The notes below the pieces were generated by a model. It was given only the letters and a program-made list of their open reading frames with translations, did not search any database and had not been told where the DNA came from. 64,000 nucleotides of DNA from CAHJXG01 sp965277495. GTDB taxonomy: Bacteria > Pseudomonadota > Alphaproteobacteria > Acetobacterales > Acetobacteraceae. Location: contig OZ255824.1 in NCBI GenBank assembly GCA_965277495.1, positions 3,224,001-3,288,000 of the forward strand. Reading direction: 5' to 3'. This document shows, in pieces, positions 54,289 to 63,300 of this stretch. A program made the position numbers and the translations under genes. Positions within the stretch are counted from its first letter, which is position 1. The number at the start of each line of letters is the position of its first letter.

Positions 54289-55316
54289 CCGACCTGCACC
54301 TCGCCGACCCGGGCGGACGCGACGCGCAGCCCGTCCCATTCCACCTGGCTGTCGGACAAGGCTATTCCGTGCGCTTGGAGGCCGTGGGCCAGTAGCGCGG
54401 CGGGCGCCGCCGAGGCCATGGCGACCGCCTCCTGCGGCGATGCGATCCCCCATCCCACGACGTTGCGCACCGCCGCGTCGAGCGTCAGCGCCGAGCCCGC
54501 CAGGGTGCGGGTGCCGGGCTGCCGCACGCTGCCATCGACCGCGCCCTCAATCGCCATGCCGGCAAACCCGTAGCGGCCCGGCGGCGCAGCGGCTGCCGCC
54601 ACCGCGTCCGTCACCAGGATCGCCCGGCCCGGTCCCTTGGCGCGGACCATCGCCCGCAGCGCCGGCACCGGCAGATGGATGCCGTCGGCGATGAAGCTCG
54701 CCGCCAGCCGATCTTCCGCCAATTGCGCCATCAGCGGGTTGTCGAGCTTCGGCAGCATCTGCGGCAAGCCGTTGCCCAGATGGGTCGACAGCCGCGCCCC
54801 GGCTGCCGCTGTCCGCGCCACCACGTCCGCCCCGGCGTCCGAATGGCCGATCGCCGCAATGACGCCGCGCGCCGTCAGCCAGTGGATCAGCGCCTCCGCC
54901 CCCGGCAGCTCCGCCGCCAGGGTCAGCAGCAGGACCGGGCGGCTCAGCCCAGCGGTGAGGCGCTCGATGGCCGCGGGATCAGGCGCGATCATCGCCGCGG
55001 GCGGATGGCAGCCGGCAAAGCCCGGTGCCGGGTTGAGGAACGGCCCTTCGAGGTGGTAGCCCGGCACCATCAGCGGCCCGAGCCGGCTATGGGCCACTGC
55101 CCGGTCCAATGCCGCGACCCGGGCCGCCATCTCGGCGAGGCCGGCGGTGATGACGGTCGGCAGGCAGGCGGTGACGCCTCCCCGCAGCATGGCGTGCAGC
55201 GCATGGTCCAGCGCGTCGGCGGTGAGCGCCGCGTCGTTGAAGTCGACCCCGGCGAAACCGTTCACCTGCAGGTCGACCAGGCCGGCGCTGCGAAGGTTTT
55301 GCAGCGGGTTTACCAG
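54285..55316 (-). CDS. nagA: N-acetylglucosamine-6-phosphate deacetylase
   Basis: About 343 residues. Metal-dependent amidohydrolase with GLVDLQVNGFAGVDFNDA at the N-terminus, YHLEGPFLNPAPGFAGCH (metal Glu), AAIGHSDAGAD, STHLGNGLPQM (metal His pair region), FIADGIHLP and AILVTDAVAAAAAPPG (catalytic Asp). It makes glucosamine-6-phosphate from GlcNAc-6-phosphate in cell-wall or chitin recycling. The start is uncertain: no ATG, GTG or TTG lies near the expected place; CTG 55316 or ATT 55322 overlap the SDR stop. The N-terminal part of the usual beta-sandwich is short. It is translated after the SDR gene upstream. Confidence 0.85.
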   Translation of the reverse strand: MVNPLQNLRSAGLVDLQVNGFAGVDFNDAALTADALDHALHAMLRGGVTACLPTVITAGLAEMAARVAALDRAVAHSRLGPLMVPGYHLEGPFLNPAPGFAGCHPPAAMIAPDPAAIERLTAGLSRPVLLLTLAAELPGAEALIHWLTARGVIAAIGHSDAGADVVARTAAAGARLSTHLGNGLPQMLPKLDNPLMAQLAEDRLAASFIADGIHLPVPALRAMVRAKGPGRAILVTDAVAAAAAPPGRYGFAGMAIEGAVDGSVRQPGTRTLAGSALTLDAAVRNVVGWGIASPQEAVAMASAAPAALLAHGLQAHGIALSDSQVEWDGLRVASARVGEVQVG

Positions 55317-55981
55317 GGCAATTCGGCCCCGCTGTAGTCGAGGAAGGCCGAGCCCGGCGTGCCGCGACGCGCCAGGATGACGTCGACGAGGCCACGCGCA
55401 CTGGTCTCGACATCGAGGTCGGCGCTGTCGCCGCCCATGTCCGTGCGCACCCAGCCGGGATGCAGGGACAGCACCGTGAGCGGGCCCCCTGGCTGCGCCG
55501 GGTCCAGCTTCGCCGCCAGGCCGCGGGTGAGCGAGTTGAGCGCCGCCTTGCTGGCGCGGTACAGCTCCATGTCGCCGCGCTCGTTGCCGGCCACGCTGCC
55601 CATGATCGAGGTCATGAAGGCGAGCACGCCGCCGGGCGCGATGCGGCCGAGCAGGATGCGGGCGGCGGCCACCGGGGCGACGGCATTGGTCAGGAACAGC
55701 GCGCCGACCTCGGCCGCCGTCGCCTGGCCGGCGTCCCCGTGCGCCGGTCCCGACACGCCGGCATTGATGAACAGCAGGTCGAGCGGCGTCGCCGGCAGCG
55801 CGGCGATGGAGGCGAGGTCGGTGACGTCGGCGATGGCCGCGGTGGCGCCCGCCGCCTCGGCCGCCGTGCGCCCGGCCTCGGACCGGACCGTGCCGGTGAC
55901 GCTCCAGCCCCGTCTGGTGAACTCGCGCACGAGGCCCAGGCCGAGGCCGCGGGATGCGCCGATGATGAGAGCTGCGGGCAT
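55310..55981 (-). CDS. short-chain dehydrogenase/reductase
   Basis: A 223-residue SDR. Cofactor site AALIIGASRGLGLGLVREFTRRG (GxxxGxG, about 8-14), DVTD for the adenine ring, LLFINAGVSGP (NAG), Ser of FMTSIMGS and YRASKAALNSL (YxxxK catalytic pair), then HPGWVRTDMGG. It resembles C-factor-type SDRs of about 225 residues. The substrate is unknown. ATG 55981 is 131 bases from the divergent SDR gene at 56113. Its stop overlaps the likely nagA start. Confidence 0.88.
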   Translation of the reverse strand: MPAALIIGASRGLGLGLVREFTRRGWSVTGTVRSEAGRTAAEAAGATAAIADVTDLASIAALPATPLDLLFINAGVSGPAHGDAGQATAAEVGALFLTNAVAPVAAARILLGRIAPGGVLAFMTSIMGSVAGNERGDMELYRASKAALNSLTRGLAAKLDPAQPGGPLTVLSLHPGWVRTDMGGDSADLDVETSARGLVDVILARRGTPGSAFLDYSGAELPW

Positions 55982-56112
55982 GAGGATACCTCCCGTTGAT
56001 GTGCGGCCTACATGGGGGTTGCCGCCGGGCGTTTCCACGACACGTTTGGAACCCCGGCCCCCTGCGGCCACGGCTGCGCTGTGCCGGCATCCATTGATCG
56101 CGTGAGGAATCC

Positions 56113-57270
56113 ATGTCCGACTCCGCCCAAACCGCCCAAACCGCCCAGACGGCGCCAACTGCCCTGGCGACCCAAGCCGCCTCGCCCGGCGTCGTCGTCA
56201 TCACCGGCGCGTCGTCCGGCATCGGCCGGTCCGCCGCCGCCCTGTTCGGCACGCATGGTTGGCGCGTGGGCCTGATCGCCCGCAGCGCCAAGAACCTGGA
56301 GGCGACCCGCAGCGATGTCGTGACCGCCGGCGGCATGGCGTCGATTGCCGTCGCCGACGTCGCCGACAGCGCGGCGCTCGAGGCGGCGGCGGTGCAGATC
56401 GAGCGCGAGCTCGGCCCGATCGACGTTTGGATCAACAATGCCGGCGTCAGCGTGTATGGCAAGTTCATGGACATCACCGAGGACGAGTTCCGCCGGGTGA
56501 CCGAGACCAACTACCTCGGCACGGTGAACGGCACCCGCGTGGCGCTGCGCCGGATGCTGCCGCGCAACCAGGGTGCCATCGTGCAGATCCTCTCGACCAT
56601 CAGCTACCGCGGCGTGCCGCTGCAATCGCCGTATTCCGGCAGCAAATATGCGCTGCGTGGCTTCACCGAGGCGCTGCGGGCCGACCTCGCCAACGACCGC
56701 AGCGCGGTGCATGTGACGATGGTGCATCCCCCGGCGGTGAACACGCCGTTCTACAACCACGCGACCTCGCATATGCCAAAGCCGCTGCGTCCGCCGCCGC
56801 CGGTGTATCAGCCGGAGGTCGTCGCCGACGCCATCTACCTCGCCGCCACGACGCGCCGGCGCGAGGTGAAGGTGGGGGGATCGACGGTTGGCTTCGCGGT
56901 GGCGAACAAGGTCGCGCCGGGCTTGCTGGACTACCTGTCGGGCAAGTTCGGCGTGACGGCGCAGCAGTCGGACAAGGGCGGCGCGGTCGCCATGCGCGAC
57001 CCGAACCTGACGGGCCCGGGCCAGCAGCCGTCCTCGACCCACGGCCCCTTCGACAACGAGAGCCTGAACGGCAGCGTGCAGATGTGGGCCAACAAGAACC
57101 GCGGCGCGGCCGGCTTGGCGCTCGGGCTGGGGCTGATCGGGCTGGCGATGCTGGGCGGATCGTCGGCGCGGGCCATGGGCGCACGCGTTGCTGGCGTCAA
57201 GGCGGGCGGCGTCAAGGCGGTCGGCGCCGGGGTCCGCATGGCAGCGGCCGAGGCGCTGCGCCGCCTGTAG
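56113..57270 (+). CDS. short-chain dehydrogenase/reductase with C-terminal membrane tail
   Basis: A 385-residue SDR. A low-complexity start (QTAQTAQTAPTALATQAA, about 6-23) precedes VVVITGASSGIGRSAAALFG (TGxxxGIG), DVADS, WINNAGVSVYG, QILSTISYRG (catalytic Ser) and YSGSKYALRGF (YxxxK). After the fold (about residue 270) comes LDYLSGKFGVTAQQSDKG, a charged region and a hydrophobic segment (about 335-352, AAGLALGLGLIGLAMLGG) with a basic, Gly/Val-rich end. This longer SDR type is found in alphaproteobacteria; membrane association is inferred. Substrate unknown. The VOC gene follows 12 bases later. Confidence 0.88.
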   Translation: MSDSAQTAQTAQTAPTALATQAASPGVVVITGASSGIGRSAAALFGTHGWRVGLIARSAKNLEATRSDVVTAGGMASIAVADVADSAALEAAAVQIERELGPIDVWINNAGVSVYGKFMDITEDEFRRVTETNYLGTVNGTRVALRRMLPRNQGAIVQILSTISYRGVPLQSPYSGSKYALRGFTEALRADLANDRSAVHVTMVHPPAVNTPFYNHATSHMPKPLRPPPPVYQPEVVADAIYLAATTRRREVKVGGSTVGFAVANKVAPGLLDYLSGKFGVTAQQSDKGGAVAMRDPNLTGPGQQPSSTHGPFDNESLNGSVQMWANKNRGAAGLALGLGLIGLAMLGGSSARAMGARVAGVKAGGVKAVGAGVRMAAAEALRRL

Positions 57271-57282
57271 GGGGTTGGCGCC

Positions 57283-57705
57283 ATGACGGCGGTCCCGCGC
57301 GTCACCGGGCAGCTCGAATCATCGCTCTATGTCGCCGATCTCGACCGCTCCCGCGGCTTCTACCAGCGCGTGTTCGGCTTCGAACTGCTGTTGCAAGAGG
57401 AGCGCATGGCCGCCCTGGCCGTGCCCGGCGGCAGCGTGCTGCTGCTGTTCCGCCGCGGCGGATCGGTCGAGCCGAGCCCAATGCCGGGCGGCGTCATCCC
57501 GCCGCATGACGGCCATGGCACGCTGCATCTGTGCTTCGCCGTGCCGTTGGCGGAACTCGGCGCGTGGGAGCGGCATCTGGCCGCGCTCGGCATTGCGGTC
57601 GAGAGCCGGGTCGTGCAGAGCTTCGGCGGCACGAGCCTGTATTTCCGCGATCCCGATGGGCATTCGCTGGAGATGGCCGGGCCGGGCCTGTGGGCGACCT
57701 ATTAG
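57283..57705 (+). CDS. VOC-superfamily (glyoxalase/bleomycin resistance type) protein
   Basis: A 140-residue protein with two beta-alpha-beta-beta-beta modules: SSLYVADLDRSRGFYQRVFGFELLLQEERMAALAV and TLHLCFAVPLAELGAWERHLAALGI...SLYFRDPDGHSLEMAGPGLW. Metal-ligand candidates include His in GTLHLCF and Glu in SLEMA. Members are metal-dependent lyases, dioxygenases or binding proteins; function here unknown. Its TAG stop (57703-57705) falls within the TTAG target of the following IS701-family remnant. Confidence 0.85.
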   Translation: MTAVPRVTGQLESSLYVADLDRSRGFYQRVFGFELLLQEERMAALAVPGGSVLLLFRRGGSVEPSPMPGGVIPPHDGHGTLHLCFAVPLAELGAWERHLAALGIAVESRVVQSFGGTSLYFRDPDGHSLEMAGPGLWATY

Positions 57706-58826
57706 CATTACAAGTGCATTTTAGGGATTGAGCGTTCTAGGTTCTGGGTTTTTGGGGGGCGTAGATGGTGGTTGCTTTGATGGAGGCGTTGCTGGAGTTG
57801 TGGGTGTTGTCGTTGCGGGATGTCCAAAGCCTGTATCCGCCCGTTGTTCACCCAAGAGCGCGTGGCACAGTCGGCAGGACTGTTCCTGGATGGCCTGCTC
57901 GGGCCGGAGCGGCGCAAGACCGGATGGATGCGGGCTGAGGCGGCGGGCGATGCGGGACCATGGCGCCAGCAGGCCATCCTGGGTCGGGGCCGGTGGGATG
58001 CGGATGCGTTGCGCGACGTCGTGCGCGCGTATGCGCTGGAGGTGCTGGCCGACCCTGGCGCGGCCTCCGAGCTTTGCTGAACCGGGGTGATCGACGAGAC
58101 GGGGTTCCTCAAGCAGGGCAAGTCGTCTTGCGGGGTAGGCCGTCAGTATGCGGGGTCGGCAGGCTCGCCGAACCGCGGGGCGTTTGCGGCTGGGATCACC
58201 GATTGCCAAGTGGGTGTGTTCGCAGCCTATGTGTCCCGGCACGGGCATGCCTGGAGCTGGCCGACCTCGATGCGGACCAGTTCAATCCGACGCTGTCCGG
58301 CACCTGGACGCGCGGCCTGCTGGTCCGGCGCACCCTGGCCGACGGCGAGTGCGCATACTTCACCACATGGTGCCCGGCCGGCGCCGGCATCGAAACCCTG
58401 GTGGCCGTTGAAGGGCAGCGCTGGGCGGAAGCCGTCAAGGTTCCATCGGCGTAGCCGGTGGAATACGGCTGGAGGGCATCGAGGACAGCTTTGAGGCCGC
58501 CAAGACCGAGCTCGGCCTCGACCACAATGCGACCCGGTCCTGGCATGGCTGGCACCGGCACGTCAGTCTGGTCATGCTGGCGTTCGCCATGATGGCCAGC
58601 ATCCGCCACCATGCAAACCCAACAGCTCCTCAAAAAACACCGCTACGCCCGCCCCGACTACCCCAGCGCTCGTCCGCTGGTCCGTTCAGGAACTCCGCCG
58701 GGTCGCTACCCGCCTGGCCCAGCGCCGCATCCAGCCTGCCCATGTCATCGCGTGGTCACTCTCGCGAAAAGCGCACCAAGCTATCGCGCAACGCTGCCAT
58801 ATGAAGCGCAGATGGCAACTGTAATG
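57706..58826 (+). mobile_element. decayed IS701-family insertion sequence
   Basis: Terminal repeats are CATTACAAGTGC (57706-57717) and inverted CATTACAGTTGC (58815-58826). Flanks TTAG (57702-57705) and CTAG (58827-58830) fit the YTAR-type four-base target of the IS701 family, with one difference. The inside holds one transposase reading broken by several frame changes and a stop, so it cannot move by itself. It lies between the VOC gene and tRNA-Gln. Confidence 0.75.
57778..58803 (+). pseudogene. IS701-family transposase, broken in several places
   Basis: Pieces in different frames join to the family order: MEALLELWVLSLRDV, then RPLFTQERVAQSAGLFLDGLLGPERRKTGWMRAEAAG and WDADALRDVVRAYALEVL with a TGA at 58078, then VIDETGFLKQGKSSCGVGRQYAGSAG (first catalytic Asp and following motif), NCQ-like DCQVGVFAAYVSRHGHAW, later IEDSFEAAKTELGLDHNATRSWHGWHRHVSLVMLAFAMM (catalytic Glu helix) and RPLVRWSVQELRRVATRLAQRR. 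The middle (between about 58255 and 58440) has lost most of the catalytic domain. Confidence 0.82.
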
Positions 58827-58862
58827 CTAGGGAACTTATTGTTTCTGGTAAGCAACCTAGCT

Positions 58863-58937
58863 TGGTTGGGGCGGAAGGATTCGAACCTTCGGATGGCGGA
58901 TTCAAAGTCCGCTGCCTTACCGCTTGGCGACGCCCCA
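58863..58937 (-). tRNA. tRNA-Gln (anticodon UUG)
   Basis: On the minus strand a full cloverleaf reads from 58937: acceptor TGGGGCG paired with CGCCCCA, D-arm with AAGCGGTAAGGCA, anticodon stem-loop with CGGACTTTGAATCCG (anticodon TTG), and T-arm GGTTCGAATCC. The 3' CCA is encoded (58865-58863). The ispE gene starts upstream on the same strand and ends 28 bases before the tRNA. Confidence 0.97.
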
Positions 58938-58965
58938 TCACCGGCCTTGGCCATTGCCGCTGCTG

Positions 58966-59850
58966 TCAATAGGGGGTGCAGGACCCTTCCGTAAAGCCCT
59001 TCGAGTCGCCCGTCATCGCGCCGCCCCAGGCCCACCAGGACGCGGGCGCCTGCGTAGCCACGGCGGCGGCGGCACCCGCGGTGGCGAACAGGCCGAAGCA
59101 CGTGGCGCCCGAGCCGCTCATGCGCGCCAGCAGGCAGCCAGGCCAGGCACGCAGCCAATCCAGCACGGGCGCAATGGCCGGACACAGCGCCATGGCGGGC
59201 GCTTCGAGGTCATTGCCGAGCCCGGCCAGGCCTGCCGCCATCGCCGCAACGTCGGGCCAGGCGGCCGGGAGCACCGGGATCGCGGAGAACGCGCCCTGGC
59301 GCGCATGGAACACGTCCGGGGTCGACACCGCCGCACCCGGATTGAGCAGCACCATCCCGCACGCCGGCATTATCGGCGCCAAGCCCAGGATGTCGCCGAT
59401 GCCCTGCATGCGCGCCGGACGGCTTGCCAGGCACACCGGAACGTCGGCGCCCAAACCTTGAGCGATCAGCCACAAACGGTCCATCGGCAGGCGCACGTTC
59501 CAAAGCCGGACAAGGGCCCGCAACGTGGCCGCAGCGTCGGCCGAGCCGCCACCGATCCCGCTGGCAACCGGCAGATGCTTTTCCAGTGCCAACCGGGCGC
59601 CGGCCTCGATGTCCGCCGCGGAAGCCAGCGCCTGCGCCGCCCGCATCACCAGGTTGCCTGCCCCCGTCTCCAGGCCAATCCCGTGGGGGCCGCTGACCTC
59701 AAGCGTCATCGTGTCCGCGGGCGTTGCATGCACCGTGTCGGCAGCGCCAGGGAATACCGCCAGGCTGTCCAGGAGGTGATACCCGTCCGCACGCCGCCCC
59801 ACGACGTGCAAATACAGGTTGACCTTCGCAGGCGCTGCCTCGGTCGGCAC
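58966..59850 (-). CDS. ispE: 4-diphosphocytidyl-2-C-methyl-D-erythritol kinase
   Basis: A 294-residue GHMP kinase of the non-mevalonate isoprenoid route. The substrate block AAPAKVNLYLHVVGRRADGYHLLDSL is at 5-30 (Lys, Asp/His), the ATP loop LPVASGIGGGSADAAATL at about 93-110, GADVPVCL near 150 and the C-terminal LARMSGSGATCFGLF with the third GHMP motif. It phosphorylates CDP-methylerythritol. The start ATG 59850 comes three bases after the TPR gene stop (59854), so it is cotranscribed with it. Confidence 0.95.
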   Translation of the reverse strand: MPTEAAPAKVNLYLHVVGRRADGYHLLDSLAVFPGAADTVHATPADTMTLEVSGPHGIGLETGAGNLVMRAAQALASAADIEAGARLALEKHLPVASGIGGGSADAAATLRALVRLWNVRLPMDRLWLIAQGLGADVPVCLASRPARMQGIGDILGLAPIMPACGMVLLNPGAAVSTPDVFHARQGAFSAIPVLPAAWPDVAAMAAGLAGLGNDLEAPAMALCPAIAPVLDWLRAWPGCLLARMSGSGATCFGLFATAGAAAAVATQAPASWWAWGGAMTGDSKGFTEGSCTPY

Positions 59851-59853
59851 GCT

Positions 59854-61554
59854 TTAAGGAGCGGCGCCGGGCGTCGCGGCCTGCTGGGGCGGAGCCGCCT
59901 CAGCGCCGCGCAGCTTGCTCTCGATGCGCGCCTGGTCCTCCGGCTCCGGCTTCAGGTTCAGCGCGCGCCGCCATTGGAACTCGGCCTCCCGCCGCCGTCC
60001 GGCCGCATCCAGCGCGTCGCCGAAATGCGCGTTAATCGTGGGGTCCTCCGGCTGCAGCTCCACCGCCCGCTCCAGGTTCTTCAGCGCCCCGGCCACGTCG
60101 CCCTCCCGCAACAGCGCCCAGCCAAGGCTGTCGATGAATGCGCCGTCGTTGGGCCGCTGCTCCACGGCGCGCTCGATCATGTGCCGGGCACGGTCCACGT
60201 TGTGGCGCTGTTCGACCCAGGCATATCCCAGGTAGTTCAAGACATTCGGCTGGTCCGGCGCGAGCTGCAGGGCATACTCGAAATCAGCCTCGGCTTTCGG
60301 CCATTCGCCGGCGCGTTCCAAGGCGACGCCGCGCTCATAAAACAGCGGCCAGTTGGTGCGGGTGGGCGTGCCGATGCGGGCAATCGCGCGGTCATAGGCC
60401 GCCACCGCTTCGCCGAAGTGGCTATGCAGGCGCAAGTTATCGGCGATCTGCGCCAACGGCTCTGGACGGTCCGGATACTGCTGGGCCAATCCCTCGAGTA
60501 TCCGCGATGCTTCCTGCTCCTGGCCCATGCTGTCCAGCAAGCTCGCCCGGCGCAACGCGACCACCGCTGCGAGCGGGTCCGACGGCGGAACGCTGGCCAG
60601 GGTGTCGATGGCGGCCTGCGTCCGCTTAGCCGCCTCCTGGATATCGGCGAGCAACAGCCGCGCCGCGGTGAAATCATTGCGCAGATCGAGGGCCAGCCGC
60701 AGCAGCACCTGCGCAGAGTCGTTGGCGTTCTGCTGACGAAGCGTTGCGGCCATGGCGAGATAGGTCTCGGCGATGCCGTCCGCCGCGTTGCGGACCGCCC
60801 GTTCGGCCACGTCACGCTCCAACGCCGGGCGGGCGAGCGCAATGTCCCCATTCACGGCCACCATGTCGCGTATGGTTTGCCGCGCCTCATCGAGGTTGCC
60901 CTGCCGGGCCTGCCAGCTCGCTAAAATCTGGCCAAGACGGATGTTGAGGCCGCCATATTCGGCTTGCGCGAGTTGATACAGCCGGTCGGCGTCCGGCTTG
61001 AGGCCGCCGAGGTCGGCGATCATCGCCGCATGCAGCGCCATGACGCCCCGGAGCCGCTGCTCGTCCAACGCCGGCTGCAGGGTGGCCAAGGCCGCGCTGG
61101 CATGGCCGGCGCCCTGCTCCGCCCAGGCAATCAGCAAAGGCCGCAAGATCTGCGTGAGGCCCTGCGCCGGCAGGCCGGTGAAGCGCGCCTTGGCTATGTC
61201 CCAATTCTCGGCCCGGACATCCCGGTCGGCCAGGACCAGTTCCGCCACCGCATTGTCGTGCACGCCCGCTGCGAGCCGCGCCGCGCTGGACCGCCCGGCC
61301 ATGACGGCCGCGATGAACGCCTGGTTCGCCACCTCCATCACGCCGCCATCCTGGGTCAGCGCCGCTTCCAGCCGGTCGGCGGCCACGTCCAGGTCGCCCT
61401 GCTGTGCCGCGAACCGCCCGGCCAGGTAGTCGCCAAACGCCCTACTTGGCACGAATTTCGACGTTCCGACTGCGCTTTCCTGGCCAAAGTCGTTCGCGCC
61501 CCCGCCTGCCAGCAAGGCCACGACGATCAGCGCCGAGCGGCCAGATCGCTGCAT
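59854..61554 (-). CDS. exported TPR-repeat protein
   Basis: A 566-residue protein with a short signal sequence (SALIVVALLAGGGANDF, about 7-23). The rest is helical repeats; clear TPR units are AFGDYLAGRFAAQQGDLDVAADRLEAAL, LLYQLAQAEYGGL..., YDRAIARIG, and near the C-terminus AEDFEYALQLAPDQPNVLNYLGYAWVEQ, ARHMIERAVEQRPNDGAFIDSLGWALLREGDVAGALKNLERAVELQPEDPTINAHFGDALDAAGRRREAEFQWRRAL. Such proteins are common in this position beside ispE and ETF-QO in alphaproteobacteria. It probably acts as a scaffold in the periplasm. No enzyme domain. Confidence 0.88.
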   Translation of the reverse strand: MQRSGRSALIVVALLAGGGANDFGQESAVGTSKFVPSRAFGDYLAGRFAAQQGDLDVAADRLEAALTQDGGVMEVANQAFIAAVMAGRSSAARLAAGVHDNAVAELVLADRDVRAENWDIAKARFTGLPAQGLTQILRPLLIAWAEQGAGHASAALATLQPALDEQRLRGVMALHAAMIADLGGLKPDADRLYQLAQAEYGGLNIRLGQILASWQARQGNLDEARQTIRDMVAVNGDIALARPALERDVAERAVRNAADGIAETYLAMAATLRQQNANDSAQVLLRLALDLRNDFTAARLLLADIQEAAKRTQAAIDTLASVPPSDPLAAVVALRRASLLDSMGQEQEASRILEGLAQQYPDRPEPLAQIADNLRLHSHFGEAVAAYDRAIARIGTPTRTNWPLFYERGVALERAGEWPKAEADFEYALQLAPDQPNVLNYLGYAWVEQRHNVDRARHMIERAVEQRPNDGAFIDSLGWALLREGDVAGALKNLERAVELQPEDPTINAHFGDALDAAGRRREAEFQWRRALNLKPEPEDQARIESKLRGAEAAPPQQAATPGAAP

Positions 61555-61558
61555 CGAG

Positions 61559-63196
61559 CTACATGCCGCTCGGATAATTGGGCCCGCCGGCGCCTTCGGG
61601 CACCGCCCAGTCGATGTTCTGGGTCGGGTCCTTGATGTCGCACGTCTTGCAGTGCACGCAGTTCTGCGCGTTGATCTGCAGCCGGGGAGCGCCCTGCTCG
61701 ACATCCACCGCCTCATACACGCCGGCCGGACAATACCGGCTTTCCGGGCTGGCGAATTGCTCCCAGTTCACGCCCAGCCACCGGCCTGGGTCGCGCAGGT
61801 GCAGATGTGACGGCTGGTCCTCAACGTGGTTCGTGTTGCTGATGAACACCGACGACAGCCGGTCGAAGGTCAGCTTCCCGTCGGGCTTCGGATACTCGAT
61901 GCGTGGCGCATCCTTGGCGAGACGCAGGCCCTCGTGGTCGGCGTGGGCGTGGCGCATCGTCCAGGGCGCGCGCCCACGCAGCAGATAGCTGTCAAGCCCC
62001 GAATAGGCGATGCCGCCGAACAGGCCGAATTTGGCGAGCGACGGGCGGATGTTGCGGACGCCGCTCAGTTCCTGGAACAGCCAGCTTTCGCGGAAGCGGC
62101 GGTCATAGCCCTCGGGTTCGGCGGGACGGCCATGCGTGAGCGCGTCGGCGACGGCTTCCGCCGCCAACATGCCGGACTTCATCGCGGTGTGGATGCCCTT
62201 GATCTTCGGCACGTTCAGGAACCCGGCCGCGTCGCCGATCAGCGCGCCGCCGGGGAACGTCAGCTTCGGCAGCGACTGCAGCCCGCCTTCGATCAATGCC
62301 CGCGCGCCATAGCTGATGCGGCGCCCGCCCTCGAAGTGCTTGCGCATGGCTGGATGTGTCTTGAACCGCTGCATCTCGTCGAAGGGCGACAGCCAGGGAT
62401 TGTGGTAATCCAACCCGACCACGAAGCCATACGACACCAGGTTGTCGCCCCAATGATACAGCCACGACCCGCCATAGGTCTTGCGGTCCAGCGGCCAGCC
62501 GATGGAGTGCTCGATCAGGCCAGGCTTATGCGAAGCCGCAGGGATCTCCCACAACTCCTTGATCCCCAACGCATAGGTCTGCGGATCGCGGCCCTCCCGC
62601 AGGTTGAAATGCGCCGCAACCTGCTTGGTGAGCGAACCGCGGCAACCCTCGGCGAACAGTGTGTAGGCGGCGCGCAATTCCATGCCGGGCTGGAAGTTGG
62701 CGCCGTGCTCGCCCTCCTTCGTGATGCCCATGTCCCCGGTCGCGACGCCCACCACGCGCCCATGCTCGATCAGGGTCTCGGCGGCGGCAAAGCCTGGGTA
62801 GATCTCGACGCCCAGCCCCTCGGCCTGGGAACCGAGCCAGCGGCACACGTCGCCAAGGCTCACGATGTAGTTGCCGGCATTGTGCATCGGCAGTGGGGTC
62901 GGCAGCCTGAAGGCGCGGGTCTTGGTCAGGAACAGAAAGCGGTCCTCCCCGGCCGGCGTCAGCAAAGGCGCGCCGGAGCTTTGCCACTCCGGCAGCAACT
63001 CATGCAGCGCGCGCGGTTCGATCACGGCGCCGGACAGGATATGGGCGCCGACCTCCCCCCCTTTCTCCACGACGCACACGCTGGCATCGGGCGAAAGCTG
63101 TTTCAGGCGGATCGCCGCGCTAAGCCCGGCAGGGCCCGCGCCGACGATCACCACATCGAATTCCATGGCCTCGCGGGCCACCTCACGTTCCGACAT
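61559..63196 (-). CDS. electron transfer flavoprotein-ubiquinone oxidoreductase
   Basis: A 545-residue membrane-bound flavoprotein. The FAD site is FDVVIVGAGPAGLSAAIRLKQLSP (about 13-36), then GEVGAHILSGAVIEPRALHELLPEW, ELRAAYTLFAEGCRGSLTKQV and GGALIGDAAGFLNVPKIKGIHTAMKSG. The 4Fe-4S cluster is held by cysteines in RYCPAGVYE and INAQNCVHCKTCDIKDPTQNIDW near the C-terminus. It passes electrons from acyl-CoA dehydrogenases and ETF to ubiquinone; it could therefore also serve the flavoproteins encoded elsewhere in the window. Start ATG 63196, facing the UDG-like gene. Confidence 0.96.
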   Translation of the reverse strand: MSEREVAREAMEFDVVIVGAGPAGLSAAIRLKQLSPDASVCVVEKGGEVGAHILSGAVIEPRALHELLPEWQSSGAPLLTPAGEDRFLFLTKTRAFRLPTPLPMHNAGNYIVSLGDVCRWLGSQAEGLGVEIYPGFAAAETLIEHGRVVGVATGDMGITKEGEHGANFQPGMELRAAYTLFAEGCRGSLTKQVAAHFNLREGRDPQTYALGIKELWEIPAASHKPGLIEHSIGWPLDRKTYGGSWLYHWGDNLVSYGFVVGLDYHNPWLSPFDEMQRFKTHPAMRKHFEGGRRISYGARALIEGGLQSLPKLTFPGGALIGDAAGFLNVPKIKGIHTAMKSGMLAAEAVADALTHGRPAEPEGYDRRFRESWLFQELSGVRNIRPSLAKFGLFGGIAYSGLDSYLLRGRAPWTMRHAHADHEGLRLAKDAPRIEYPKPDGKLTFDRLSSVFISNTNHVEDQPSHLHLRDPGRWLGVNWEQFASPESRYCPAGVYEAVDVEQGAPRLQINAQNCVHCKTCDIKDPTQNIDWAVPEGAGGPNYPSGM

Positions 63197-63300
63197 CCAT
63201 CCCTCCGTCTGTCCGCTTTAAGTGGGGACGGGCGCGGGTTGCGCAAAACCCGCACGCGGCACATTTTCGTCTCCATGCGACATAGAACGGTCTAGGCCCG

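Noticed and set aside
55323..56510. Extension of the nagA frame upstream through the SDR genes
   Set aside because: Residues are of shadow type over two clear SDR genes on opposite strands; no plausible N-terminal domain.
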